From: a virus
Direction: 5' to 3' (one strand)
IMG/VR virus record: IMGVR_UViG_3300042922_000381
Coordinates: 1-38,182 of that record
DNA: 38,182 bases
Each line of letters begins with the position of its first letter. Positions within the stretch are counted from its first letter, which is position 1. This document shows, one piece after another, positions 5,902-13,346 of the stretch. A model generated the notes under the pieces. The model was not told the DNA's origin. It ran no database searches and saw only the letters and a program-made list of their open reading frames with translations. The position numbers and the translations under genes are program-made.

Positions 5902-6702
5902 ATGGGAGGGGCATTCCAAACAAGTCGGGATATATTCACTAATCCCATTTGGCAAGACATACCGAAATTCCGAATTTTCTTTTTCATTGTAGGTAATGCA
6001 GTTTTTTCTCAAGAAGGAGTCAGAATTGCTAACCTACATATCAAACGAGGTCAATTCCTCCGTTCCTATCGAAATTTAAGTGATGACCTTTCGTATATTG
6101 AGAATCGAAAAGTGAAGAAATATTCCGTTTCGGTCATATCGAGAAAAATTGAACAGTTAGTCCAAGAAAATAGACTAAAAGTCCAAGAGTCCGAACTTGG
6201 AACACTGTTCACAGTGGTAAATTATGAGTTATACCAAGGGTTTGACCACTATAAGAAAAAAGAACTTGGAACAGAGTTGGAACACTGTTGGAACAGTGAT
6301 GGAACAGAGTTGGAACAGAGTTGGAACAATAATAATAAAGATAATAAGGTTAAGAAAGAAAAAAAGGATAAAGAAAAGATATCTATACCCTTCTTGGAAA
6401 TTGTTTCTTACCTTAACGAAAAGACCAATTCCAAGTTCAAACCTACTTCAAAGAAAACTCAAGAGTTAATAAAAGCACGATGGAATGAAAGTTTTACCTT
6501 AGAAGATTTTAAAAGCGTGATCGACAAGAAAACTACAGAATGGCTCAATGACACGAAAATGAGCCAATACCTTAGACCAGAAACTTTATTCGGCACTAAG
6601 TTTGAATCTTACCTTAACCAAAAGGGAGGGAAAATAGTTGAAAAGTCTCAACGAGATTATGAAGGATACGACTTCGACAGAGAACGAGAACCAGCCTTTT
6701 AG
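5902..6702 (+). CDS. Replication initiator (O-like; TIGR02220-type C-terminus)
   Basis: 266 residues, ATG start. The N-terminal 110 residues form a winged-helix domain (FTNPIWQDIPKFRIFFFIVG, then VSVISRKIEQLVQENRLKV). Residues about 165-240 (FLEIVSYLNEKTNSKFK ... MSQYLRPETLFGTKFESYL) match the conserved C-terminal domain of phage replication proteins (Phg_2220_C) that recruits the loader or helicase. In between is a low-complexity linker with two 11-residue repeats (GTELEHCWNSD / GTELEQSWNNN), encoded by 11-bp DNA repeats that probably form the origin. This is analogous to lambda O, whose gene contains ori. The helicase loader gene overlaps its 3' end. Expected role: bind the iterons, melt the adjacent A/T-rich DNA and recruit host DnaB-type helicase through the loader. 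Confidence 0.8.
   Translation: MGGAFQTSRDIFTNPIWQDIPKFRIFFFIVGNAVFSQEGVRIANLHIKRGQFLRSYRNLSDDLSYIENRKVKKYSVSVISRKIEQLVQENRLKVQESELGTLFTVVNYELYQGFDHYKKKELGTELEHCWNSDGTELEQSWNNNNKDNKVKKEKKDKEKISIPFLEIVSYLNEKTNSKFKPTSKKTQELIKARWNESFTLEDFKSVIDKKTTEWLNDTKMSQYLRPETLFGTKFESYLNQKGGKIVEKSQRDYEGYDFDREREPAF
6266..6400. other. Candidate replication origin: six 11-bp iterons plus A/T-rich DNA
   Basis: TTGGAACA (one copy ATGGAACA) begins at 6266, 6277, 6288, 6299, 6310 and 6321, exactly 11 bases apart six times. A seventh, off-phase copy starts at 6197. Directly after the array comes a stretch of almost pure A/T with AATAATAATAA (from 6327) and purine-rich A tracts to about 6390, fitting an unwinding element. 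The array lies within the initiator gene. Confidence 0.75.
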
Positions 6703-7498
6703 AATGCCTAGAACGATTGGTCAAGTTAAATGCCCTGTGTGTGGAGAAGATAGCAATATTACGGAATATTGGCTTAAAGGAGAACGCCGAATAATTAATT
6801 ATGTTGAAAGTGCAGGCAAATGCTTTAGTTGCAATAGCCATGATGAAGCGCTAAAAGAATTTGAACGGCAAAGAGAAGAACATCGTTTAGCTAGAATCGA
6901 GAGAATAAAAGAAATATTCAATACAGACTCACTTATGAACCCTAAATTGCAAATTGCTACTTTCGAAAACTATCACCCTACTAGCGAAGAATTAAATAAA
7001 TCAAAAGAAATCACTAAACGATATGCGGAAAACTTTTCGAAAGAAAATCCTATTAGCCTTTTAATGATAGGAAACTACGGAACCGGGAAAAGCCATTTAA
7101 GTGTAGCTATTACTAAAGTTTTGATGGAAAAAAGTTTAAGCTGCATCTTCATTTCAACACCAAAACTCATGACAAAAATTCGCTCCACCTACAACAAGCA
7201 AAGTGAATACAGTGAAGAACAAATAATTGACCAACTGAGCAAAGTTGATTGTTTGGTACTGGATGACATAGGTTCTGAGTCTGTGAAACAAGGAGATTCA
7301 AATCAACACACATGGGCCACTAGTAAACTATTCGAAATTATAGACAACCGTATTGGGAAACATACCATCTTTACTACTAATTATGATGTAAACGAATTAC
7401 AAAAACGGTTAGGTGGTCGAAATTTCTCAAGGATGATGGAAAATGTCCATGTTATCAAAATGTATGGCGATGATTATAGATTAAAAGATTTTAAGTGA
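6638..7498 (+). CDS. DnaC/DnaI-type helicase loader ATPase
   Basis: 286 residues, TTG start with AAGGGAGGG upstream. Residues 32-65 hold a zinc-binding N-terminal module (C32-x2-C35 and C62-x2-C65). The AAA+ core has Walker A GNYGTGKSH (145-153), Walker B LVLDDIG (206-212) and a sensor-1 region IFTTNYD. A C-terminal R-rich helix NFSRMME carries candidate arginine-finger residues. This matches phage DnaC-like loaders, which place the host replicative helicase on the origin. The gene overlaps the initiator by 65 bases. No phage helicase or polymerase gene is present, so host enzymes must be recruited. Confidence 0.9.
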   Translation: MKSLNEIMKDTTSTENENQPFRMPRTIGQVKCPVCGEDSNITEYWLKGERRIINYVESAGKCFSCNSHDEALKEFERQREEHRLARIERIKEIFNTDSLMNPKLQIATFENYHPTSEELNKSKEITKRYAENFSKENPISLLMIGNYGTGKSHLSVAITKVLMEKSLSCIFISTPKLMTKIRSTYNKQSEYSEEQIIDQLSKVDCLVLDDIGSESVKQGDSNQHTWATSKLFEIIDNRIGKHTIFTTNYDVNELQKRLGGRNFSRMMENVHVIKMYGDDYRLKDFK

Positions 7499-7506
7499 GG
7501 TGCGAT

Positions 7507-7686
7507 ATGACTCAATATCAAGAGATTATGCCGGGTGTGTATCAAATCATCCCGGATTCTATAGTGGACATTCAAGCAGCAGACGAACGGTTAAAAAATT
7601 TGCGAGAGAAGTTGATTGCAGATTATGAAAAATTCTATTCGGGACAAACGAGCGATAGGTCAATTGGAACATGTACACCTTCTTAA
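7507..7686 (+). CDS. Small phage protein, unknown
   Basis: 59 residues from ATG 7507, with GAGGTG upstream; it follows the loader by 8 bases. Sequence begins MTQYQEIMPGVYQIIPD and has a helical middle (ERLKNLREKLIADYEKFY). No known motif. Probably co-expressed with the replication genes. Confidence 0.55.
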   Translation: MTQYQEIMPGVYQIIPDSIVDIQAADERLKNLREKLIADYEKFYSGQTSDRSIGTCTPS

Positions 7687-7909
7687 CAGACGATTAAACA
7701 TCTATGTGGCTCTAGAAGATGTAGAGGATACAAACTTCTTTTGGAGCCAAGAGGAAATTCAACGTTTTGACGAAATGTGGTTTGAAGATATGCCAATGAC
7801 AGATATAGCGAAGGAAATGAGAAGAACAGAACTAAGTGTTTTCCTTCTTGCAGTAGATCGGATGTTTCAAGGTAAAAATAAGCCGCGGAAAGGGTGGAAG
7901 TTTTGGTAA
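7664..7909 (+). CDS. Small HTH-like phage protein
   Basis: About 81 residues from TTG 7664; ATG 7625 (94 residues) is an alternative start, and neither has a strong ribosome site. The core FSQEEIQRFDEMWFEDMPMTDIAKEMRR pattern (as FWSQEEIQRF here) resembles a Myb/homeodomain-like helix-turn-helix, ending in a basic tail (KPRKGWKFW). Overlaps both neighbours. Possibly a DNA-binding regulator. Confidence 0.5.
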   Translation: MEHVHLLNRRLNIYVALEDVEDTNFFWSQEEIQRFDEMWFEDMPMTDIAKEMRRTELSVFLLAVDRMFQGKNKPRKGWKFW

Positions 7910-8286
7910 ACAAAATGGAACCAAACAAGCTATATAAGCATTACGAATGGGACAAACACACGATTGAACCCCTAGATTTTTCAGAGTTTCCTAGTGCGGA
8001 AGAAGTAGTTAACCATCCGCCCCACTGCACCATTGAACCGATAGAATTCGACACAGTAATCCAACCAAAACATTATCACGCTGGTAGCATTGACGTGATC
8101 GAATTTCTAGAAAGATATTACCCAGAACGAAAGTATACAGTTGCTGAAGGTTTTGCCATCGGCAGTGCTAACAAATATATAAATCGATACAAAGAAAAAG
8201 GTGGCATCGATGACCTAAATAAAGCAGTATTCTTTATTAATAAACTAAAAGGGTATGAGGCTGGTAGCGATGAAAAAGCGCAGTAA
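7903..8286 (+). CDS. DUF3310 (SaV-like) protein
   Basis: 127 residues from TTG 7903, with AAAGGGTGG upstream. The C-terminal 70 residues (QPKHYHAGSIDVIEFLERYY, then GFAIGSANKYINRYKEKGG, then DLNKAVFFINKL) carry the DUF3310 pattern found in many phages. Some members, including T7 gp1.7-related proteins, are called nucleotide kinases, but the motifs for that are not evident here. The acidic N-terminal 55 residues are variable. A role in nucleotide metabolism or host takeover is possible. Confidence 0.75.
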   Translation: MVNKMEPNKLYKHYEWDKHTIEPLDFSEFPSAEEVVNHPPHCTIEPIEFDTVIQPKHYHAGSIDVIEFLERYYPERKYTVAEGFAIGSANKYINRYKEKGGIDDLNKAVFFINKLKGYEAGSDEKAQ

Positions 8287-8298
8287 AGGAGATGCCCT

Positions 8299-8466
8299 AT
8301 GGCTAAAATGCTAGTTTCCGATGAATATCGCCAATACCGAAAAAACCTAGCTGAATTTGAACAGCATATTAACCCAAAACCCAGTGAAGCAGAACGTAAA
8401 GCAATGAAACAAGCTTACTTAGAAAAGAGGGAGGTTCATGAAACACCCGTTACCCCTGCTAAATAA
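8299..8466 (+). CDS. Small helical phage protein (55 aa)
   Basis: ATG 8299 with AAAGGAG eight bases upstream. The product (MAKMLVSDEYRQYRKNLAEF...) is charged and helical with no motif. Its 3' end overlaps the following gene by 29 bases. Coding is supported by the ribosome site and tight packing. Function unknown. Confidence 0.55.
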   Translation: MAKMLVSDEYRQYRKNLAEFEQHINPKPSEAERKAMKQAYLEKREVHETPVTPAK

Positions 8467-9046
8467 AATAGATAACTTGCTAAAAATCTGTAAATCATGC
8501 GAGAAAAAGGACTGGAAGAAACACTCACATGAGACTTGCGAAGGCTGTAAAACGTATTTGAACCTAAAAGAGATTGGAAACGAAATCGAAAGGGTGAGCG
8601 CAGTGGCAAAGTTGAGTTTAGCAGAATACAGAGATTACAAAGCAAAAGGAATGAAAGACAGAGATATTGCAAAAAGAAAAGGATTAACACCTAATCGTGT
8701 TAGTCAGCTTAAAAAGGAATGGAATGAGAAAGCACAGAAGCCTGTTACAAGCGCAAGCGAAACATCAGAAGGTAAAACTATGGAAGAAGAAATAAAAGCC
8801 GAAAGCGCCCCATTTGAAGAGGACAGAACCACCAAGCTAGAGTTTGAGAATGAACAGTTGCGTAAAGACAACAACAACCTAGTAACTAATTTAATGGACA
8901 GCCGAGATAAAGTAATTAAGCAAGATTATGTCATTGAAAATCAAAAACAAGCCTTAACCAATACTAGAAAAGTTTTGGAACAATATGAGGATGAAAATAG
9001 ATCGTTAAGAACCGTAGTTAGAGAGTTAGTGAAAATGTGGATGTGA
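8438..9046 (+). CDS. Zinc-finger, HTH and coiled-coil protein
   Basis: 202 residues, ATG with AGAGGGAGG upstream. Three parts are visible. A cysteine cluster ICKSCEKKDWKK ... CEGCKTY (residues 18-39) is a zinc knuckle. A helix-turn-helix AEYRDYKAKGMKDRDIAKR, then GLTPNRVSQLKKEW, lies at 62-95. An acidic linker leads to a long heptad coiled coil from about 130 to 195. This suggests a dimeric DNA-binding regulator or organiser. Similar zinc/HTH phage proteins occur in Bacillus prophages, but I cannot name a function. Confidence 0.65.
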   Translation: MKHPLPLLNKIDNLLKICKSCEKKDWKKHSHETCEGCKTYLNLKEIGNEIERVSAVAKLSLAEYRDYKAKGMKDRDIAKRKGLTPNRVSQLKKEWNEKAQKPVTSASETSEGKTMEEEIKAESAPFEEDRTTKLEFENEQLRKDNNNLVTNLMDSRDKVIKQDYVIENQKQALTNTRKVLEQYEDENRSLRTVVRELVKMWM

Positions 9047-9079
9047 ACCACATTATCCATTTTAGCGGAGGGGAAGCTG

Positions 9080-9610
9080 ATGTTTAAAGAAGTCCATTCT
9101 TACAGCAAAGCCGACCAACTAAAGGGACACCAAAAATCAAAGGACAAGCCTAAATTTAAAGAAAAACGCCCCAAAAAGAAAAAGAAAAAACTTGAGACTT
9201 TCAAAGGCCGCACCATTCCCCCAAAGAAAGTTAGAGGGAAGGTAACAACCGCAGACTATAAAAAGGCACAAGAAGAACATGGAGAGAGCTGTTTCTTTTG
9301 CGGTAGTCCATTTGTGGAATGTCATCATGTAGTGCCAAAGGGTTTTTCTAGGCACAAGAACGGTAGAGGTGTTTGGAGAAATTTATGCTTCCTTTGTACC
9401 GAGCACCATCGAGGTGATGCAGGAGTACATCAGGATAAAGAAAAAATGGAATTACTCCAAGAATTACACGAAATGAAGTATGGCCCCAATTTTTATAAAG
9501 ATCGTTTTGATTTATTCAAAGAAGGATTAACACCTAATACAGACAAAGACACCTTCGAATCCTTCATGGAAAGGGAGAGAGAACAATGTCTGATAGAGAA
9601 TCATGGTTAA
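9080..9610 (+). CDS. HNH endonuclease
   Basis: 176 residues, ATG with GGAGGGG upstream. A very basic N-terminus (about 40% Lys over residues 20-50) precedes an HNH module: C71-x2-C74, C81-H82-H83 (ECHHVVPKG), N101, C103-x2-C106 and H109-H110. The two CxxC pairs bind structural zinc; H82/H83, N101 and H110 are candidate catalytic residues. It lies among small genes, not beside the terminase, so it is either a free-standing homing-type nuclease or a recombination/packaging helper. No intron is evident nearby. Confidence 0.85.
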   Translation: MFKEVHSYSKADQLKGHQKSKDKPKFKEKRPKKKKKKLETFKGRTIPPKKVRGKVTTADYKKAQEEHGESCFFCGSPFVECHHVVPKGFSRHKNGRGVWRNLCFLCTEHHRGDAGVHQDKEKMELLQELHEMKYGPNFYKDRFDLFKEGLTPNTDKDTFESFMEREREQCLIENHG

Positions 9611-9735
9611 CCTGGCAAAAACAAGTGATTGCTGAAGAATACAAGGACATTAAACCAATACGGGATAAAGCCCAAACTAGCTTTGATAAAGCCGCCAAAA
9701 AATCCCTTGCGAGGGTGAAACGGTATGGCAACTAG
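9586..9735 (+). CDS. Small basic phage protein (49 aa)
   Basis: ATG 9586 with GGGAGAG upstream, overlapping the HNH gene by 25 bases. The product is helical and lysine-rich toward the C-terminus (DKAAKKSLARVKRYGN), so it may bind nucleic acid. No known family. Confidence 0.5.
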   Translation: MSDRESWLTWQKQVIAEEYKDIKPIRDKAQTSFDKAAKKSLARVKRYGN

Positions 9736-9910
9736 AAGAGTCGTTGAACACAAAGGATATTCGATTGACCGAGAGAAACTAGTCATTTTAACTTGTTTTG
9801 AAGAAGGAATCAGCAAAGAAGAAATCAAACAGCTATCACCTTACAGTAAAACCCATAAAGTATTGATTAATCGAAATGGATTTTATGAATATTTAAAGAA
9901 AAATGCGTAA
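9725..9910 (+). CDS. Small phage protein, unknown
   Basis: 61 residues, ATG with GAGGGTGA upstream and an 11-base overlap with the preceding gene. Contains DREKLVILTCFEEGISKEEI, a helix-turn-like segment, and an aromatic end (NGFYEYLKK). Possibly a small DNA-binding protein; not recognised. Confidence 0.5.
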   Translation: MATRRVVEHKGYSIDREKLVILTCFEEGISKEEIKQLSPYSKTHKVLINRNGFYEYLKKNA

Positions 9911-9972
9911 AATTCACCAGTTTATATTATAAGTCAAATCAAATACGAACATAAAGAGAACGGAGGAAAAAC

Positions 9973-10440
9973 ATGAGCAACTTAACAGATTGGGCAAAAT
10001 CTGAGTTAGATAGGTTGATAACAGGTGATTCGGACGGAGCAGAAATGCAACGAGCGATAACTAAAAATATTTTAGAAATTGTCGAAGTATTCTCGAAGCA
10101 AGGCCATAGCGGTTTTAGTGCTTCTTATGCTCTTAATATCATCAAAAGATTACTAGATTGGAAACCGATTACTCCACTTACAGGGGAAGATAGTGAGTGG
10201 ATTGACCAAACAGAAAGTAATGGTGGTAATAGCTTGCAACAGAATAACCGTTGTTCAGCGGTATTTAGACATAACAACGATAATTCAACAGCCTACTACA
10301 TTGATGGAAAGGTATTTTCTGATGATGGTGGAGAAAGTTGGTTCACAAACAAAGAAAGCTGTGTTCCAGTTATTTTTCCTTATGTTGTTCCTGAAAAACC
10401 TGAATACATCATTATTGACGGAGGTAATGAAAATGCTTAA
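9973..10440 (+). CDS. Conserved-type phage protein, unknown
   Basis: 155 residues, ATG with CGGAGGAAA upstream. The N-terminal 60 residues are helical. The second half has the pattern [13 protein letters not shown], then [10 protein letters not shown], then [20 protein letters not shown], then [16 protein letters not shown], which I recall from many Gram-positive phage genomes without assigned function. It lies immediately upstream of and overlaps SSB, so a role near replication is plausible. Confidence 0.6.
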   Translation: MSNLTDWAKSELDRLITGDSDGAEMQRAITKNILEIVEVFSKQGHSGFSASYALNIIKRLLDWKPITPLTGEDSEWIDQTESNGGNSLQQNNRCSAVFRHNNDNSTAYYIDGKVFSDDGGESWFTNKESCVPVIFPYVVPEKPEYIIIDGGNENA

Positions 10441-10891
10441 TAGAGTCGTGCTTGTAGGTCGCTTAACGAAAGACCCGGATTTACGGTATACCCCAAACGG
10501 CGTGCCTGTTGCCACCTTCACTTTGGCAGTCAATCGCAATTTTAAAAATGCTAACGGAGAACAGGAAACGGATTTCGTGAACTGTGTCGTGTGGAAAAAA
10601 CCTGCTGAGAACACTGCTAATTTCCTTAAAAAAGGTAGTTTAGCAGGGGTAGATGGTCGAATCCAAACTCGACACTATGAAGGTCAAGATGGGAAAAGAA
10701 TTTATGTTACAGAAGTCGTAGCCGAATCAGTCCAGTTTTTAGAGCCTAAGAGAGACGGACAGCAACAATCTAATACAAATACATCGGGTAATAAACAAAA
10801 TCACTCACAAGTCGGCCAAACTCATGTAGAAGATGACCCGTTTGCAAATAACGGACAAATTAACCTATCAGATGATGAGTTGCCATTCTGA
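10433..10891 (+). CDS. ssb: Single-stranded DNA-binding protein
   Basis: 152 residues from ATG 10433, with CGGAGG nine bases upstream; longer in-frame starts are unlikely. The OB-fold signature is clear: [20 protein letters not shown], then [12 protein letters not shown], then [21 protein letters not shown] (split), then [23 protein letters not shown]-rich linker leads to the acidic tip DDELPF, which recruits partner proteins in bacterial SSBs. It would coat single strands during replication and work with the annealing protein. Overlaps neighbours on both sides. Confidence 0.95.
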   Translation: MLNRVVLVGRLTKDPDLRYTPNGVPVATFTLAVNRNFKNANGEQETDFVNCVVWKKPAENTANFLKKGSLAGVDGRIQTRHYEGQDGKRIYVTEVVAESVQFLEPKRDGQQQSNTNTSGNKQNHSQVGQTHVEDDPFANNGQINLSDDELPF

Positions 10892-11151
10892 TGACTATCT
10901 ATTTTGATTCCGCAACCAAAACACAACTAATTGCAGTATGCCTTTACGAAGATTGCCCGTTGGACTTCAAATACGAAGCCCTTCGGGAACTTCAACTTAG
11001 ATGGACAAACCAACTTTTGCCCGAACTGATTAAATTATACGGAACGGGAATGAACCTATCGTCGATTGCTGATGAATTAGGGGTTGACCCCTACACCGTA
11101 AGAAATAAATTAAAACAATTTAAGGTATACAAAAGGAGAGTTGGAGCGTGA
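10891..11151 (+). CDS. HTH protein, sigma region 4-like
   Basis: 86 residues, its ATG overlapping the SSB stop (TGATG). The C-terminal helix-turn-helix reads ELIKLYGTGMNLSSIADELG, then VDPYTVRNKLKQF, like sigma-70 region 4 or MarR-type HTH. A basic end follows (YKRRVGA). Probably a transcriptional regulator of middle or late genes, or an accessory DNA-binding factor. Confidence 0.6.
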   Translation: MTIYFDSATKTQLIAVCLYEDCPLDFKYEALRELQLRWTNQLLPELIKLYGTGMNLSSIADELGVDPYTVRNKLKQFKVYKRRVGA

Positions 11152-11768
11152 ATTTAACTAAATTATTTGAAACACAAAAACTCTTGCGTGACCGAATCAA
11201 CTACAACGAACCTGACCGATTTAATAAATTAATTTTAGCTTTACTGGTGGAATTAGGCGAATGCGCAAATGAATGGCGAGGGTTTAAGTTTTGGAGTAAG
11301 AATCAGGAGCCAAGGATTAAAGAGAAATGTACTCAGTGTAAAGGAAAAGGATTTTATGAATACTTTGATGCGTTTGAAATGTTTGAATCTCAATACTCCA
11401 CAGAACCATGTGCTGACTGTGAAGGAACTGGGTCAGCAAAAGATAAAAACCCACTCCTTGAAGAATATGCGGATTGCTTACATTTCGTTTTGGACTTAGG
11501 GATTGAGTTGGAATTTGAGGAATACAAGATTAATCCTTTCAGACCACGCAAAAACATTATTGAACAGTTTCAAGATATATGTATTCAAATAACTTTCTTG
11601 ACACATGAATACAGAACGGAAATAACAACCATAAAACACACTTACAAAACAATGTTCGGTTTATTTTTAGGTCTTGGCGAAATGCTAGGCTTCACATGGG
11701 AACAAATAGAACAAGCTTATTTTGAAAAGAACGCTATCAACCATAAACGACAGGAAGAAGGCTATTAA
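11148..11768 (+). CDS. Dimeric dUTPase with inserted zinc knuckles
   Basis: 206 residues, GTG start with AGGAGAG upstream. The all-alpha dUTPase_2 (MazG-like) signature is present: ALLVELGECANEWRGFKFWS (31-50), then LLEEYADCLHFVLDLGIELE (103-122), giving the acidic metal-binding residues. It would hydrolyse dUTP to dUMP, keeping uracil out of phage DNA. Unusually, two CxxCxGxG motifs (61-68, 88-95) are inserted between the two acidic helices, like half of a DnaJ zinc-finger domain. The neighbouring DUF1064 protein has the same kind of insertion. Function of the insertion is unknown. Confidence 0.85.
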   Translation: MNLTKLFETQKLLRDRINYNEPDRFNKLILALLVELGECANEWRGFKFWSKNQEPRIKEKCTQCKGKGFYEYFDAFEMFESQYSTEPCADCEGTGSAKDKNPLLEEYADCLHFVLDLGIELEFEEYKINPFRPRKNIIEQFQDICIQITFLTHEYRTEITTIKHTYKTMFGLFLGLGEMLGFTWEQIEQAYFEKNAINHKRQEEGY

Positions 11769-11769
11769 A

Positions 11770-11907
11770 ATGACCAATTTAAAGCTTGACCCTTTAGCAC
11801 GAATGGAGATTATCGCAGAATTGCAGATGAAAACAAAATATGCGTGGGAATATCTGAAGTCGTTAACGGATGAAGCATTAATTAAGTTGTTAAAGGAACG
11901 AGGGTAA
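11770..11907 (+). CDS. Small helical phage protein (45 aa)
   Basis: ATG 11770 with AGGAAGAAGG upstream, one base after the dUTPase stop. Product MTNLKLDPLARMEIIAELQM... is a single long amphipathic helix pair ending KLLKERG. Its last base is the first base of the next ATG. Function unknown. Confidence 0.55.
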   Translation: MTNLKLDPLARMEIIAELQMKTKYAWEYLKSLTDEALIKLLKERG

Positions 11908-12338
11908 TGGGGAAAATAAACGCAGTCAAAACAACCATTGATGGATATGAGTTTGATAGTTTGACAGAGGGTGAATTTTATAAGTATTTAAAAAACTTAC
12001 CGGATGTGGATTATATCAAGGTTCACCCTTCTTACACTCTGGTAGAACCGTTTATGATTCTGTGTGGACGATGCAAAGGAGGAAAACTTGCTTCTCTTAA
12101 AACAGGAAAACTTATCAAATGTCAAAGGTGTGGAGGTAAAGGCACAATCAAGCGGAAAGCTTGGACATACACCCCTGATTTTAAGGTGAAATGGAAAGAC
12201 GGGTATAGTTCTTTCTATGATGTCAAAGGTGGATTTAAAGATGCAAAATTCAATTACGTTAAAAAGATGTTCGAAAATACATTTTTTCAAGAATTATTAG
12301 TGGTGAAGCAAGTGAAAGGCCAATGGAAATACATGTAG
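11907..12338 (+). CDS. DUF1064 nuclease-like protein with zinc-knuckle insert
   Basis: 143 residues, ATG start. Signature of DUF1064 (a PD-(D/E)XK-like phage family): KTTIDGYEFDSLTEGEFYKY (8-27), YTPDFKVKW (88-96) and YDVKGG (104-109). The catalytic set would be E22, D91 and D105-x-K107. Between the first and second blocks lie CGRCKGGK (53-60) and CQRCGGKG (72-79), a DnaJ-like paired zinc knuckle. The family is thought to act in phage recombination or Holliday junction processing, but this is not proven. It starts on the last base of the previous gene. Confidence 0.75.
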   Translation: MGKINAVKTTIDGYEFDSLTEGEFYKYLKNLPDVDYIKVHPSYTLVEPFMILCGRCKGGKLASLKTGKLIKCQRCGGKGTIKRKAWTYTPDFKVKWKDGYSSFYDVKGGFKDAKFNYVKKMFENTFFQELLVVKQVKGQWKYM

Positions 12339-12351
12339 GAGCTGATAAAGG

Positions 12352-12654
12352 ATGACTAAATACCGCAAAAAGCCAGTAGTGATTGAAGCGGTTCAACTTA
12401 AATGGGATACATGGAATGAAATTTGCGAGTTTGTCCCTAAAGAACAGTTTGGCTATGGTGTATACCTTGATGATGAAACAAAAGAACCACTTTCAGATAA
12501 TAAAACCTCGACTACCATAGGTTTATATATTATTACGCTTGAAGGTACTATGTTGGCACAACAAGGCGATTACATTATCAAAGGAGTTAAAGGAGAGTTT
12601 TATCCTTGTAAGCCAGACATTTTCGAAGCCACTTACGAGAAGGTGAAACCGTGA
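12352..12654 (+). CDS. Conserved-type phage protein (YRKKPVVIEA)
   Basis: 100 residues, ATG with AGGAGCTGATAAAGG upstream. Opens with YRKKPVVIEAVQL and ends GDYIIKGVKGEFYPCKPDIF, a pattern I recall from many phages of Gram-positive and Gram-negative hosts, of unknown function. Predicted small beta-rich fold. Its stop overlaps the next start (GTGA). Confidence 0.65.
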   Translation: MTKYRKKPVVIEAVQLKWDTWNEICEFVPKEQFGYGVYLDDETKEPLSDNKTSTTIGLYIITLEGTMLAQQGDYIIKGVKGEFYPCKPDIFEATYEKVKP

Positions 12655-12797
12655 AAAAAGTAGTTGTCATTCGTGGCCCATGGAAAGGAATCGTTTCTCA
12701 CAACTTTGTCATACATGGCAAAGCAGTTGAAATCCAATTATCAGACAAGAAAAGAGCCATCACACACATAGATCATTGCGAGGTGATAGAGAAATGA
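12651..12797 (+). CDS. Small beta-rich phage protein (48 aa)
   Basis: GTG 12651 overlapping the preceding TGA, with AAGGTG upstream. Product MKKVVVIRGPWKGIVSHNFV... contains a KOW-like or SH3-like G-P-x-K-G turn. It overlaps the next gene by 4 bases. Function unknown. Confidence 0.5.
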   Translation: MKKVVVIRGPWKGIVSHNFVIHGKAVEIQLSDKKRAITHIDHCEVIEK

Positions 12798-12973
12798 TTT
12801 TACTAGCTTTGATTGTCGGAATATTTATGGGTATTGGAATTACTGGAATGTTTTCAGGAAAAGCCTACTCAAAGGGATTTAATAAAGGTATGGATTTTGG
12901 ATATGAAGAACGGATTAGGGATGAAAGGTTTTTTAGGGAGTTTAAGGATGCCTATATAGGTGAAGGCGAATGA
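12794..12973 (+). CDS. Small membrane-anchored protein (59 aa)
   Basis: ATG 12794 with GAGGTGAT upstream. The first 20 residues (MILLALIVGIFMGIGITGMF) form one membrane helix with a GxxxG-like face, followed by a charged cytoplasmic tail (YEERIRDERFFREFKD). It could sit at the inner membrane early in infection. Overlaps both neighbours by 4 bases. Confidence 0.55.
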   Translation: MILLALIVGIFMGIGITGMFSGKAYSKGFNKGMDFGYEERIRDERFFREFKDAYIGEGE

Positions 12974-13308
12974 AACCACAATACATTGAGATCACAGACA
13001 TTATCCGAGAAATGAAAAACGTGAAAGAACGGATGGATAAATGTATCACTGAGGTTTATAAGCAAGCCAAGTTAAAAGATAAAGCTGAGCGAGATTACCG
13101 CAAGAGCCTAGCACAAGAAATCCTTAAACTCAAAGCAGATGGAATGCAAGCGACTCTTATACCCGATACAGCGAGGGGAAACACAGCCGATTTAAAGTTT
13201 GCGAGGGATAGCGCTAAGAGTTTATATGACTCAGCTAGGGACAGCATGGAGACGTTGAGGACTAGTGCCTCGCTTCTTCAAACTATATCTCGTTATCAGA
13301 GTGAATAA
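12970..13308 (+). CDS. Coiled-coil phage protein, unknown
   Basis: 112 residues, ATG. Almost wholly helical: EITDIIREMKNVKERMDKC, then KDKAERDYRKSLAQEILKLK, then a serine-rich helix pair (FARDSAKSLYDSARDSMETL). The family is common beside recombination genes in phages but has no assigned role. Overlaps the membrane protein by 4 bases. Confidence 0.55.
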   Translation: MKPQYIEITDIIREMKNVKERMDKCITEVYKQAKLKDKAERDYRKSLAQEILKLKADGMQATLIPDTARGNTADLKFARDSAKSLYDSARDSMETLRTSASLLQTISRYQSE

Positions 13309-13346
13309 TAGAACCAAATTGCGACATAAACAAAGGAAGGTGAATT

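Noticed and set aside
5635-6012. 125-residue minus-strand open frame
   Set aside because: It is antisense to the Cro-like gene and initiator and rich in I, S and F, as expected of a shadow frame.
6266-6331. CRISPR-like repeat array
   Set aside because: The 11-base repeats are contiguous with no spacers and lie inside a coding gene; they fit iterons.
9080-9610. HNH gene as the packaging-associated HNH of cos phages
   Set aside because: It lies more than 6 kb from terminase and among early genes, unlike the usual position directly before terS.
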